This document shows positions 18,137-27,217 of a DNA stretch of 64,000 nucleotides, piece by piece. Position 1 is the first letter of the stretch; each line of letters starts with the position of its first letter. The stretch covers positions 248,001 to 312,000 of the forward strand of contig NZ_JAOYTH010000005.1 of the NCBI RefSeq assembly GCF_025847205.1. The letters run 5' to 3'. Made by a program: the position numbers and the translations under genes. The notes under the pieces were generated by a model. It was not told the origin of the DNA. It made no database searches and saw only the letters and a program-made list of their open reading frames with translations. Source of the stretch: Pararhizobium sp. YC-54 (GTDB lineage Bacteria > Pseudomonadota > Alphaproteobacteria > Rhizobiales > Rhizobiaceae).

Positions 18137-19548
18137 GCAAGAACGAGGAACGCAACAACGTTTCGAAGATGAACAGCAGCCTGAAGGAAAATCTCGTGGA
18201 CAAGATGCGCAGCGCGCATCAGTCTTCCGAGCGGAACCGCATGGCACGTTCCGAACGCGACGTTCCTCCCCCGGTCAGGCGCAAGCAGACGCGGTTCGAG
18301 GATTTGCCGGAATATAAGCAGGTCCAGACCCAGAAGATGGCCAGTGAGCAGCTGGGTATCGACAACCCCTTCCACCGGGCTCACCAGACGGCAGCCGGTG
18401 CGACGACGGTGATCGACGGACGCAAGCTGATCAATTTCGCATCCTATGATTATCTCGGCCTCAACCGGCATCCGCATGTTCTGGCCCAGGCCCGCGATAC
18501 CATCAACACCTTCGGCATCTCGGCATCCGCCAGCCGGCTCGTGGCAGGCGAGCGCCCGGCCCACGCCGAACTGGAAGAGCGCATCGCCGCTTTCTACGGC
18601 GTCGAAGCATCCGTCTGCTTCGTCAGCGGTTATCTGACCAATGTCACGGCGATCAGCTGTCTGATGGGTCCGCAGGACCTCGTCGTGCATGACGAGTTCA
18701 TTCACAACAGTGCACTTGCCGGTATCAAACTGTCCGGTGCCACCCGGCGCCTGTTCAAGCACAATGACGCAAACGACCTGGAACACGTACTGCGCACGGT
18801 TGCCGGGGAATATCGCCGCATCCTGGTGATCGTCGAGGGCGTCTATTCGATGGACGGCGATATCGCCAACCTGCCGGCGATCATGAAGCTCAAGGCCGAA
18901 TACGGTTTCTGGCTGATGGTCGACGAAGCTCATTCTCTCGGTATTCTCGGCAAGCGCGGCAAGGGCACGTTCGAGCATTTCGGCATCGACCCCCGCCAGG
19001 TCGATATCTGGATGGGAACGCTCTCCAAGACGACATCGAGTTGCGGCGGCTATATCGCCGGCAGTGGCGCTCTGGCAGCTGTGCTCAAGGCAACCGCCGG
19101 CGGTTTCGTCTATAGCGTCGGCCTCGCGCCCGTCCTGACCGCATCCGCCATCGCAAGCCTCGATATTGTCGAAAGCGAGCCGGAACGCGTGGCGGCCTTG
19201 AGACGCAACGGGTCGCTTTTCCTGAAGCTTGCCCAGGAAGCCGGCCTCGATACGGGCCTGAGCGCGGGCTTCTCGGTGGTTCCGGTTCTGGTCGGTGACT
19301 CGCTCCGTGCTGTACAGCTGTCGAACGATCTCCTTGCGGCCGGCATCAACGCCTTGCCGATCATCCATCCCGCGGTTCCGGAAGGAATGGCGCGTCTGCG
19401 GTTCTTCATCACCAGCGAACATACCGAGGAACAGATCCGCCAGACGGTGGCGATGACGGCTGAAAAGCTCAAGGATCTCACCGAGCGGAATTTCGGTCTC
19501 GCATCGATCGATGTCCAGCAGATGATGAAGATGCTGGCCTCCCGATAA
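18133..19548 (+). CDS. rkpG: Alpha-oxoamine synthase family acyltransferase
   Basis: A 471-residue PLP enzyme of the alpha-oxoamine synthase family (relatives: 8-amino-7-oxononanoate synthase, serine palmitoyltransferase, 2-amino-3-ketobutyrate CoA ligase). These condense an acyl thioester with an amino acid, with loss of carbon dioxide or CoA. Visible: NFASYDYLGL, the PLP-ring aspartate in VDEAHSLG, and the Schiff-base lysine K299 in GTLSKTTSSCGGY. An N-terminal extension of about 100 polar residues precedes the catalytic fold, longer than in BioF. It overlaps rkpA by 4 nt. I infer that it off-loads the RkpA-bound chain onto an amino acid, giving a 3-ketosphinganine-like or amino-ketone product; the amino acid partner is not visible. 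Confidence 0.85.
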   Translation: MSKNEERNNVSKMNSSLKENLVDKMRSAHQSSERNRMARSERDVPPPVRRKQTRFEDLPEYKQVQTQKMASEQLGIDNPFHRAHQTAAGATTVIDGRKLINFASYDYLGLNRHPHVLAQARDTINTFGISASASRLVAGERPAHAELEERIAAFYGVEASVCFVSGYLTNVTAISCLMGPQDLVVHDEFIHNSALAGIKLSGATRRLFKHNDANDLEHVLRTVAGEYRRILVIVEGVYSMDGDIANLPAIMKLKAEYGFWLMVDEAHSLGILGKRGKGTFEHFGIDPRQVDIWMGTLSKTTSSCGGYIAGSGALAAVLKATAGGFVYSVGLAPVLTASAIASLDIVESEPERVAALRRNGSLFLKLAQEAGLDTGLSAGFSVVPVLVGDSLRAVQLSNDLLAAGINALPIIHPAVPEGMARLRFFITSEHTEEQIRQTVAMTAEKLKDLTERNFGLASIDVQQMMKMLASR

Positions 19549-19591
19549 GTCCGGTGAGCGGCTACTCCACGAACCGGACCGGTCTTGCGGC

Positions 19592-20392
19592 ATGACTCAT
19601 GTGATCATTACGGGCGGCTCGAGCGGGATAGGTTTGGCGCTGGCACGCATTTACGCCGCACGCGGCGCGCGCATATCGCTTCTGGCACGCTCCCTGCCGG
19701 CACTCGAGGCGGCCAGGACCGAACTTGCCAAAGGCCGTAGCGAAGACGCGATCCGCATCGAAAGTGCCGATGTTGCCGACGAAGATCAGACATTGGCCGC
19801 AATCCGCAAATGCGAAGACGCCTTCGGCCCCTGTGACATCCTGATCACCTCGGCGGGAATTGTCGAACCCGGACGGTTCGACACGCTGTCGTCAGCTGCC
19901 TTCAATCGTCAGCTCCAGACAAACCTTTCCGGCAGCGTCCATGCGGTGCGCGCTGTGTATGCGGGGATGAAAGAACGGCGTGCCGGCCGGATCATGCTGG
20001 TATCGTCCGGCGCCGGCTTGATCGGCATCTATGGCTATACGGCCTATTGTGCCTCGAAGTTTGCCCTGCACGGTTTCGCCGAGGCTCTGCGCTCGGAAGC
20101 AAAACCGCATGGCGTCTGCATTTCCGTCTGCTTTCCGCCCGATACCGAAACGCCGCAGTTTTCCCGCGAACTGGAACAGCGCCCGCTTGAAGCAGCAGTG
20201 GTCATGGGACGGGTTGCTCCATGGTCCTCCGCTACTGTTGCGCTCCGCATTGCGCGCGCCATCGACAAAGGTAAATTCGAGGTGTTTTTCGGCTGGTCGC
20301 TGTGGGCGCTCGGACGTTTGGGCTCCGCGGTCAAACCGGTTCTCAACTGGTGGTTCGACCGGGCCATCCAACGAATAAGCGGCCGGCACTGA
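19592..20392 (+). CDS. rkpH: Short-chain dehydrogenase/reductase of the K-antigen locus
   Basis: A 266-residue classical SDR. The NAD(P)-binding motif TGGSSGIG is at residues 7-14, NxAG appears as TSAG, and the catalytic YxxxK is in YTAYCASKFALHG with an upstream catalytic serine (VSSGAGL). Its closest functional parallels by fold and context are 3-ketodihydrosphingosine reductases and other ketoreductases. Following an oxoamine synthase, the natural reaction would be reduction of the new ketone. It lies 43 nt after rkpG in the same operon. The C-terminal tail is hydrophobic (ALGRLGSAVKPVLNWWF), which may associate with the membrane, as in KDSR-type enzymes. Confidence 0.82.
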   Translation: MTHVIITGGSSGIGLALARIYAARGARISLLARSLPALEAARTELAKGRSEDAIRIESADVADEDQTLAAIRKCEDAFGPCDILITSAGIVEPGRFDTLSSAAFNRQLQTNLSGSVHAVRAVYAGMKERRAGRIMLVSSGAGLIGIYGYTAYCASKFALHGFAEALRSEAKPHGVCISVCFPPDTETPQFSRELEQRPLEAAVVMGRVAPWSSATVALRIARAIDKGKFEVFFGWSLWALGRLGSAVKPVLNWWFDRAIQRISGRH

Positions 20393-20502
20393 ACGGGTAT
20401 GGCCTGCTTGTATCCGCCGCAAATAGGATTTAATACCAAGTCTCGCTCTGTCGCGGCGGTGCATGACGCGTTGGCGACCGATGAAAGATCGAAGGTATCC
20501 GT

Positions 20503-22104
20503 TTGGCGTTGACGTCGCTCCACATGCACTACCATCCGGTAACGCTGACCTTCCTCTGCTACGCGCTGGCCTGTGCAGTCATCCTGTACACGGACAAGTT
20601 TGCCTTGCCCGCACGCGAACGCCGCAGACACCGGCCGCCGTTCAGCCGCCGGCGTGCGACTGTTGATATGCTGTCGCGCCTGCCGATCATTGCCCTCGTC
20701 TTTGCAGGCTTCTTTGCGATTTCCTGGCGCCCGCTCTATGCAAGCGCCGGCGCCATGAGCTTCTTCGTCATCTTCACCGGCATATCCCGGGCCAAATACA
20801 AATTCATTCGCGAACCTCTGGTCTTTTCGGACATCGCCCTGGTCGCCGACGTATTCAAGTACAAGTCGATCTTCTACGCCAACTCGCTCAATATCGTTTT
20901 CTGGGTAGTCGCCTTCCTGTATGTCTTCGGCGTCTCGGCGCTGTACATGTATTTCGAGCCCAGTGTCCTGCCCGCCAGCCACAAGCTCCTCTGGATCATC
21001 CTGATGATCCTGGTCGCCGACCTGCCCTGGATCTTGTTGTTCTACGGCCCTGTCAACCGGCCGGTGGCTGACTTCGTGCAGCACCTTGTCGGCAAGCCGA
21101 ACGTCAAGGTCAGCACCATCCGATTCGGAACCTTCGCGTCCGTCATCTTCCATTTCATCCTCTGGCTCGGCCGGCGCCGCGAAAAGATCGTTGCCGAGCT
21201 GCAGGAACGCTTCTTCGCCGCCGTCCACGACCTGATCGGTCACGACGCCGACAACAAGGCGCCGCTGGTCATTGTCTGGCAGTCGGAATCCTTCATCGAC
21301 ATGCGCCATTGCGGGGTAGACAGCATCAAGCTGCCGGCCATCGACAGGCTGCAGAAGCTTGCCGTGCAATGGGGCCGCCTGGCAACGGTCTTCGAGGGTG
21401 GCTACACGTTGCGCACGGAGTTCGCAGTGTTGAGCGGCCTGGTTCCCGACGATCTGCATATCGATGCAAGTTATCCCTACCTGCGGGCGAGCCATTATAC
21501 CGACGTCGTCTGGCCGACGAAGCTGAAGAATGCGGGCTGGAGCACGCATTTCATGCACCCGTATGACCGGACGTTTTTCCTTCGCCACAAAGCCATGCCG
21601 CAGCTCGGCTTCGAAAAGATGACCATGCTCGATGAATTCGAGCACGATCCGGCCCGCGATGGCCCCTATGTCTCGGACGCTGCGTTGACCAGAAAGGTCA
21701 TCGCCGAGGTGGAAAGCCAGACGGACGACAAGGGCAGCTTTCTCTTCGTTGCATCGATGGCCAACCACGGGCCGTGGGAGCCCAACCGCGTCGAAGGAAT
21801 GGCCGATCCTGTGGCGATCTATCTCGATATCCTGCAGCAGTCCGACAAGGCGCTGGGTGAACTTGTCGACCATCTGAACAGGCTCGACCGCCCCGTCTGG
21901 ATGGTTTTCTACGGTGACCACGCGCCGCTGCTGAAATCCTTTGCCGACCCCTTCCCCGATCCCCGCACCGATTATTTCATCGTCCCCCTGGCAGCCGCGC
22001 GCACACCGCAGAATGCTCCGTCGTTTCCGCGTAATGAGGAACCGTGGAAACTGCTGGAAGCCATGCTGAAACATGCCAATCTGCACAGGGATGATCTGCG
22101 ATAG
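20503..22104 (+). CDS. rkpI: LTA-synthase/sulfatase-family membrane protein
   Basis: A 533-residue protein with about five N-terminal membrane segments (residues 10-170) and a C-terminal alkaline-phosphatase-superfamily domain. Metal and catalytic signatures are present: WQSESFID (first metal ligand), GGYTLRTEF (nucleophilic threonine region), ANHGPW and FYGDHAP near the end. Relatives include lipoteichoic acid synthase and phosphoethanolamine or phosphoglycerol transferases, so transfer of a phospho-group onto a glycolipid outside the inner membrane is likely. The start is a TTG at 20503 with AAGGT about 8 nt upstream; the next in-frame ATG (20524) lacks a ribosome-binding site. It belongs to the rkpAGHIJ operon. 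Confidence 0.8.
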   Translation: MALTSLHMHYHPVTLTFLCYALACAVILYTDKFALPARERRRHRPPFSRRRATVDMLSRLPIIALVFAGFFAISWRPLYASAGAMSFFVIFTGISRAKYKFIREPLVFSDIALVADVFKYKSIFYANSLNIVFWVVAFLYVFGVSALYMYFEPSVLPASHKLLWIILMILVADLPWILLFYGPVNRPVADFVQHLVGKPNVKVSTIRFGTFASVIFHFILWLGRRREKIVAELQERFFAAVHDLIGHDADNKAPLVIVWQSESFIDMRHCGVDSIKLPAIDRLQKLAVQWGRLATVFEGGYTLRTEFAVLSGLVPDDLHIDASYPYLRASHYTDVVWPTKLKNAGWSTHFMHPYDRTFFLRHKAMPQLGFEKMTMLDEFEHDPARDGPYVSDAALTRKVIAEVESQTDDKGSFLFVASMANHGPWEPNRVEGMADPVAIYLDILQQSDKALGELVDHLNRLDRPVWMVFYGDHAPLLKSFADPFPDPRTDYFIVPLAAARTPQNAPSFPRNEEPWKLLEAMLKHANLHRDDLR

Positions 22105-22135
22105 TGCCGGCGCTCTTCTCAAAGGTTCGGTGACG

Positions 22136-23434
22136 ATGGCATTGCAAAATGCACCGGAGCGGCGCGTCTTCCTCTTCCTGCAGGGCCCATCCTCGCCCAT
22201 CTTTGCCAAGATCGCCGACCGGCTGGAGATCATGGGTCATGAATGCCTGAGGATCAACCTCAATCCTGGCGACCAGATCTTCTGGCGGCGCAAGGGCGGC
22301 TATAATTACCGCGGCCGGGGCGGAAACGCCTGGCATGCCCATGTTGGCGCCTTCATGGATCGGCATGCGGTCACCGATCTCGTCCTGTTAGGCGAGGAGC
22401 GTCCCTACCATCTCGTTGCACTCGAAGCTGCCAGGAGCCGGAAGATAGCGGTTTCAGTTGTCGAGATGGGCTATCTGCGGCCGGACTGGCTGACGGTCGA
22501 ACGCGATGGAATGTCGTCCAATTCGCACTTTCCCAACGATCCCCAGCAGATCGTCGATGCGGCCCGTACCCTTGCCGAACCGGACTGGAAGAGACGTTAT
22601 ACGCAGAGTTTTGCTGCCGAAGCGGCCTACGACCTTCTCTACAATCTGCCGAACGTTTTCCTGTGGTTCCTCTTTCCGCACTATCGCCGCCACGCCCTGT
22701 TCCATCCGTTGGCAGAGTATGCCGGCTGGGTGATGCGGCTGGCGGGTAGCAAGAAAAGAAAATTGGATGCAGCAATGCGTGTTGAGCGCGCGCTTACCGG
22801 CGACGCCCCGTTTTTTGTCCTCCCGTTGCAACTGCAAACCGATTTTCAGCTGCGATCACATTCGCCCTACACCGATCAACGCGAGGCAATCACCGAGGTG
22901 ATCACCTCCTTCGCCACCCATGCCCCGCGCACGGCCCAACTGATTGTCAAAATACACCCGCTCGACAACGGGCTCATCAACTGGCGGGCCCATGTCGAGG
23001 CGTTGGCAACCAGACTTGGGATTGGCGGGCGCGTGCAGTTTATTGATGGCGGCGACCTGAACGCGCTGCTGGGCAAAACCGTCGGCGTCGTCACGATCAA
23101 CTCCACCGTCGGGCTCCATGCCTTACAGCTCGGCAAACCCGTGAAGGTGCTGGGAACGGCCGTCTTCGACATTGCTGGCCTCAGCGATCAGACAGAGCTT
23201 GATCAGTTCTGGGCAGCTCCGGCACACCCCCGGGAACCGGTCCGGACCGCCTTTTTCCGTCTGCTTGCGGCGGCAATCCAGGTCAGGGGCAATTTCTACT
23301 CGGCGGCTGGCACGGATGCCGGCGCGGAGGCGATCGCGGAAAGACTGCACAACCGATCGGTCAATCAGCCCGGCGGCTTCGTCGATCCCCCTCCGCGCAA
23401 GAAACCGTCAAAAATCAGTCTTCGTCCTCATTGA
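22136..23434 (+). CDS. rkpJ: KpsS-like capsular polysaccharide biosynthesis protein
   Basis: A 432-residue protein of the Capsule_synth (KpsS/KpsC) family, cytoplasmic glycosyltransferases that in Escherichia coli build the beta-Kdo linker on lyso-phosphatidylglycerol. Family features: FLQGPSSPIFAKIAD at the N-terminus, the INLNPGDQIFW and NYRGR region typical of KpsS, VEMGYLRPDW, VKIHPLDNG and the C-terminal INSTVGLHALQLGKPVKVLG motif. It is likely to act on the lipid anchor with the KpsC-like protein at 27218-28543. An ATG at 22136 with AAAGG upstream is preferred to the earlier ATG at 22073, which would overlap rkpI by 32 nt. Its 3' end overlaps the opposing acyltransferase by 20 nt. Confidence 0.82.
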   Translation: MALQNAPERRVFLFLQGPSSPIFAKIADRLEIMGHECLRINLNPGDQIFWRRKGGYNYRGRGGNAWHAHVGAFMDRHAVTDLVLLGEERPYHLVALEAARSRKIAVSVVEMGYLRPDWLTVERDGMSSNSHFPNDPQQIVDAARTLAEPDWKRRYTQSFAAEAAYDLLYNLPNVFLWFLFPHYRRHALFHPLAEYAGWVMRLAGSKKRKLDAAMRVERALTGDAPFFVLPLQLQTDFQLRSHSPYTDQREAITEVITSFATHAPRTAQLIVKIHPLDNGLINWRAHVEALATRLGIGGRVQFIDGGDLNALLGKTVGVVTINSTVGLHALQLGKPVKVLGTAVFDIAGLSDQTELDQFWAAPAHPREPVRTAFFRLLAAAIQVRGNFYSAAGTDAGAEAIAERLHNRSVNQPGGFVDPPPRKKPSKISLRPH

Positions 23435-24131
23435 CCGGCTCGGCGGCACGCCAGGCGTCCATTTCCTCCCGGGACCAACGGTGCTTGCGTCCCCGGCTCC
23501 ATGTAACATCGCGCTTGACGATCGCTGCGGGCGTTCCGGCCAGCACGACGCCGCTTTCACTGAAAGCCTTGTTAACAAAGGATTTGGCCCCGACGATACA
23601 ATCCTCCGGGATCACCGTCCCCTTGTTCAGAATGGAACCGAGACCAACCCAGACGTGATCGCCGACCACGACCGATGCGGCCCGGTTAAGCCGCCGGCCG
23701 TCTCTGCGCCGGATCAGCGCGTGGGCATCACTGGTGCGCACCTCTATACCCCGGGAAAACATGCATCCGCGCCCGATTGTGACGTCACATCGCTCAAGAG
23801 AGAGAACATAGACTGACTCGAAAGTGGTTCCCTCACCCACGGTCACGGTCTGATTGGATCCCTTGACCATGAACTCGCCTGCCAGACGGCAATTGTCACC
23901 GATCAGAATCCGGTTGCCCTGCCCCCGAACGGTAATATGCCCTGTGAAAGAGGATGTCTTGGGGAGCTCAACCCGGTTCTGGCTGCCATAGAGACGCACC
24001 GTCGCAATCAATCGGCCTTTGGCATCGACGATATTGTCATGCCCCCAATCGAGCTGAATGGCGAAGGGCTTGAAGAAACGAACGCGCGGCAGAGACTTGA
24101 TAAACTGGCAGGCCTTCGCGAAAAAATTCAT
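23415..24131 (-). CDS. Hexapeptide-repeat (left-handed beta-helix) acyltransferase
   Basis: A 238-residue protein with degenerate hexapeptide repeats through most of its length (about residues 60-200), including IGRGCMF, VVVGDHVWVGLGS and IVGAKSFVNKAFSESGVVLAGTPA. This is the signature of acetyl- or acyl-CoA-dependent O- or N-acetyltransferases of the WbbJ/CysE type. It is the last gene of the minus-strand export run (kpsF to kpsE), so it probably decorates the K-antigen or its precursor. The target sugar is unknown. It converges with rkpJ with a 20-nt overlap, so no separate terminator fits there. Confidence 0.8.
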   Translation of the reverse strand: MNFFAKACQFIKSLPRVRFFKPFAIQLDWGHDNIVDAKGRLIATVRLYGSQNRVELPKTSSFTGHITVRGQGNRILIGDNCRLAGEFMVKGSNQTVTVGEGTTFESVYVLSLERCDVTIGRGCMFSRGIEVRTSDAHALIRRRDGRRLNRAASVVVGDHVWVGLGSILNKGTVIPEDCIVGAKSFVNKAFSESGVVLAGTPAAIVKRDVTWSRGRKHRWSREEMDAWRAAEPVNEDED

Positions 24132-24282
24132 TATTGACTACCGGGCAGGCCTCATTCGGGCCGGCGCTTAAGCGCTACGGAAATAAACCTTGATGGGTCA
24201 GCGGCTGTACAGAAAATCAGAAGAACCGGGCCAAGCAAGCGTGCCTGCCCGACCTGAAGCAATTCTCGATTGTCGTTCGAAA

Positions 24283-25620
24283 CTAGGTGCGGTCGCGAAT
24301 ATTATAATAACCCATGACAAAAACAGCCCATGCGAAGAGCAAGCCCAGCGCCACCAGGAATGAATTCAGGAAGCGTGCGGGGTACTGTGCCAATTGCGAA
24401 AGCGTTGGCTCGATGAAGACTGCAAGGTAACGCTGCTTGTTGTTCGCATCGATGCGCGCCTTTTCGAGGCTGCTCAGGGATGCGGTGTAGGCACGCTCGG
24501 CGAATTCGCGCTCGGTTTCCAAAATTTCGTATTTCTGAATCCGGCCGGCAACATCACCGTTGGCTTCCGTGGATTGGCCGTCTGCGCTCCCGCTCCCCAG
24601 GCGCTGGCGCTCGGATGCAAGCTGCTCCTCGACGCTGGCAATACGCGCCTTCAGCACACGCATGCGCGGCGTGTCGTCGCTCATTTGCGATTTCGCCGTT
24701 GCGAGATCGGCATTCAGCTGCACCAATTGGGCCTCCAGTCCGCCAATCAATTGAGCCGCGAGCTTGGCACCTTCCACTGGGTCAACTTCCTGCGAGGCAT
24801 CGCGATACTGACGCACGGCCACGCGCGCCTTGGCAAGACGGTTCTCTGCAAGGTGCATTTCATCCTGCGCGGCCTTGAGGACACCGTCACGGGCCGATGC
24901 GGAGAGATCGTTGATCAGGGCTTCACCCTGCTGAATGACGAATTTGGCAATCTCCTGCGATTGCTGGGGATCAAATGCCTTGACCTGCAACTGCATGATT
25001 CCCGACGCATGATCGAAATTGATGTCGATCATGCTGCGCCAATACTCAAGCTTGTTTTCCACTGGCAGGCCGGGCGCCATTCCGTAGAAGTAATCCAGGC
25101 CCCGCGCTGCGTAGATTTTTTCGAGATCGAATTTCTTCTCGACTTCGGTCAGCATCCTTTCACTACGAACGAAATCCATCAGAATGTAGCTATCGGAGAC
25201 CGTATTGCCCGTCGATGCCTGCGAAAACATCCCGAGAATATCGGGTGCGCTGGCTGCCTCGATGCTGCGAACCGAAAAGGACGCCGAACTATGATACTGA
25301 TCGGAGGCGACGAAGACCATATAGACCGATGCCAGCACGGCGGGAAATGCGACGAAAGCCAAAAGGCTGCCGATGATCATGGCATGACGCAGCCGGATCG
25401 AACTCAGCCAACCCCGTTTTGTGACTTGATGGGTGATGACCTTGTGGAGCTTGTTGGGAGCTTTCGCCTTTAGCTTTGGCGCCAGCACACGATCATCGTT
25501 TCCAAGCAGCCCTTCAAGCAGGTGTACGCTTTTCGACTTGACGACATCCGTGTTTTTCAGCCGATCCACAGCCCCATCCTTTTGCGCAGCCCCTGGAGCC
25601 GCATTCCCGATGGTTGCCAT
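24283..25620 (-). CDS. rkpR: Capsule export inner-membrane protein, KpsE type (polysaccharide co-polymerase)
   Basis: A 445-residue PCP-family protein. A long cytoplasmic N-terminal tail (about 70 residues) precedes the first membrane helix (about 80-110, IGSLLAFVAFPAVLASVYMV). A periplasmic domain with extended coiled coil (about 220-380) follows, then the second helix close to the C-terminus (LNSFLVALGLLFAWAVFVMGY). The motif ALINDLSASARDGVL is typical of KpsE/BexC/CtrB proteins. It bridges the ABC exporter and the OPX protein RkpU. It directly abuts the kpsT-like gene (stop to start without a gap), and the kpsT stop is adjacent to its ATG. The symbol is by similarity to rhizobial rkpR/kpsE. 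Confidence 0.83.
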   Translation of the reverse strand: MATIGNAAPGAAQKDGAVDRLKNTDVVKSKSVHLLEGLLGNDDRVLAPKLKAKAPNKLHKVITHQVTKRGWLSSIRLRHAMIIGSLLAFVAFPAVLASVYMVFVASDQYHSSASFSVRSIEAASAPDILGMFSQASTGNTVSDSYILMDFVRSERMLTEVEKKFDLEKIYAARGLDYFYGMAPGLPVENKLEYWRSMIDINFDHASGIMQLQVKAFDPQQSQEIAKFVIQQGEALINDLSASARDGVLKAAQDEMHLAENRLAKARVAVRQYRDASQEVDPVEGAKLAAQLIGGLEAQLVQLNADLATAKSQMSDDTPRMRVLKARIASVEEQLASERQRLGSGSADGQSTEANGDVAGRIQKYEILETEREFAERAYTASLSSLEKARIDANNKQRYLAVFIEPTLSQLAQYPARFLNSFLVALGLLFAWAVFVMGYYNIRDRT

Positions 25621-26280
25621 TTATCGTTCCCTCATATTGCCATTGTGAGCGCGGATCGCGTCTTCAATATCATCATAATAGGTTAATTTGCCATTTTCCA
25701 TAACCACCCCGCAATCACAATAATCGCGAATGGTCGAGGTGCTGTGAGACACCATGATCACATCGGAATCCTGAAGCCTGCTTTCGAACACGACTTGGCA
25801 CTTCTTCTTGAAGTTCGTATCCCCGACAGCGGTAATCTCATCGACGAGATAATAGTCAAAATTGACGCCCATGCTCAATCCAAAAGCAAGACGGGCCTTC
25901 ATCCCGGAGGAATAGGTCCCCACCGGCGCCTTGAAGAACGGCCCCAGATCGGCAAAATCCTCGACATAGGCGATCAGTTCACGGGTATCCACGCCATAGA
26001 TGCGCGCAACAAAGCGAACATTCTGCTCGCCTGTCATGGTCCCTTGAAAGCTCCCCTGAAACCCGAGCGGCCAGGAAATCTTGCCCTTGCGGATGATCCT
26101 GCCGCTATCCAGCCTGATCGTACCGGCAATCAGCCGAAGCAGCGTGGATTTTCCTGCACCGTTGCGGCCGAGCAGGCCAATGCTCTTTCCTCGCTGCAAA
26201 ACAAGCGAAGCGCGATCAATGATCGGCTTTTTGATGCCTTTCGTGCGCGCGAACTTGGTCGCTTGCTCAAGCCTGATCAT
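25621..26280 (-). CDS. rkpS: Capsule exporter ATP-binding protein, KpsT type
   Basis: A 219-residue ABC ATPase of the polysaccharide-export subfamily. Walker A is GLLGRNGAGKST (about residues 35-46), the signature is degenerate (TYSSGMKAR) as in KpsT/BexA, Walker B is YLVDEITAVGD, and the switch histidine is in VSHS. The short length and the absence of a C-terminal carbohydrate-binding domain match the K-antigen type rather than the Wzt O-antigen type. It overlaps kpsM by one nucleotide (TAATG). It powers export through the KpsM-like channel. Confidence 0.87.
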   Translation of the reverse strand: MIRLEQATKFARTKGIKKPIIDRASLVLQRGKSIGLLGRNGAGKSTLLRLIAGTIRLDSGRIIRKGKISWPLGFQGSFQGTMTGEQNVRFVARIYGVDTRELIAYVEDFADLGPFFKAPVGTYSSGMKARLAFGLSMGVNFDYYLVDEITAVGDTNFKKKCQVVFESRLQDSDVIMVSHSTSTIRDYCDCGVVMENGKLTYYDDIEDAIRAHNGNMRER

Positions 26281-27050
26281 TATTCACTTCTCAACAATGC
26301 GGACGATGACGTGAACAACAGCATTCCAATAAACAATGTCAAAAATGCGAAAGTATAGGCATAGGGCATATCAAGGCCCACCGCCCGATATTCACTGTAG
26401 AAACCCACCCGAAACTGCATGACCACATGGACAAGCGGATTGAAAAGCACCACTTCCCTATAGGGGTGCGGGATAGCGTCGGGAAGGAAGAAGACGCCGG
26501 AAATCAGAAAAAGAGGCCGGTTGACGATACTGAATACCTGCTCATACAGCGCGTATTTCAAAAACATGACATTGTTAATTAACGCCATGCCAAGCCCCAG
26601 GGTGCTTGCGACAAGAGCCGCTTCGATGATTGGCGGCCAGGACAGCTCGATAGGCGTGCGCATCCACGCGACAATAACCCCGAGAACAACGATCGCCACG
26701 ACCGCCGTCGTGCCCAGTTGCAGGAAATATCGGGCAACGATCGTGTCAACCGGCGCCACACTGGGGTAACTGAGCAAGGACCTGTTCGCCTTGACCGCGC
26801 CGTTCAAATAGGTCGCCATCGCCTGGTAGAACTGGAACCCGATATAGCCGGTTGCGAAGAACAATGGGAAACTGACGCCCAGGGCGGGCGCGCGCGCTAT
26901 AGCCTGAAATATGATCGTCATCAGGAACACGTGCGCGGCCGGATCGAGCAAGGCCCAGACATAGCCTCCCGGCTTGCTGCCGAACCGCGCTTCCATTTCG
27001 CGAATGAGCAAGGCAGCGACAACCCGCATATGTGTTAAGACATGTTCCAA
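26280..27050 (-). CDS. rkpT: Capsule exporter permease, KpsM type
   Basis: A 256-residue ABC-2 permease with six membrane segments, short cytosolic N-terminus (MRVVAALLIREMEARFGSKPGGYVWALLDP) and the conserved LFNPLVHVVMQFRVGFY region near residue 200-220. This is the standard fold and length of KpsM/BexB. A methionine at residue 8 is an alternative start. It lies downstream of the KpsC-like gene after a 167-bp gap, so a separate promoter there is possible. It forms the inner-membrane channel for the finished polysaccharide. Confidence 0.85.
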   Translation of the reverse strand: MEHVLTHMRVVAALLIREMEARFGSKPGGYVWALLDPAAHVFLMTIIFQAIARAPALGVSFPLFFATGYIGFQFYQAMATYLNGAVKANRSLLSYPSVAPVDTIVARYFLQLGTTAVVAIVVLGVIVAWMRTPIELSWPPIIEAALVASTLGLGMALINNVMFLKYALYEQVFSIVNRPLFLISGVFFLPDAIPHPYREVVLFNPLVHVVMQFRVGFYSEYRAVGLDMPYAYTFAFLTLFIGMLLFTSSSALLRSE

Positions 27051-27217
27051 AACTCTGGCTACTTTCTAACCGCAGACGCAAGGACACAGGCCGCGGCGGC
27101 CCGCATCCGGCACAGGATATAGCTTGTGTATCTAGCTCTTACTCTCTTGAAGGCAATTTTCAAGTTGCTGAACAATCAACTCCGCCTGGCGCCGGCTTCA
27201 CACCATCGATGGGACAA

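Noticed and set aside
16487..18247. 586-codon minus-strand frame inside rkpA and rkpG
   Set aside because: Antisense shadow of the KR-ACP part of rkpA; low-complexity composition.
20044..22233. 729-codon open frame on the minus strand opposite rkpH and rkpI
   Set aside because: It crosses three real genes on the other strand and has no recognisable motif; the composition is typical of an antisense frame.
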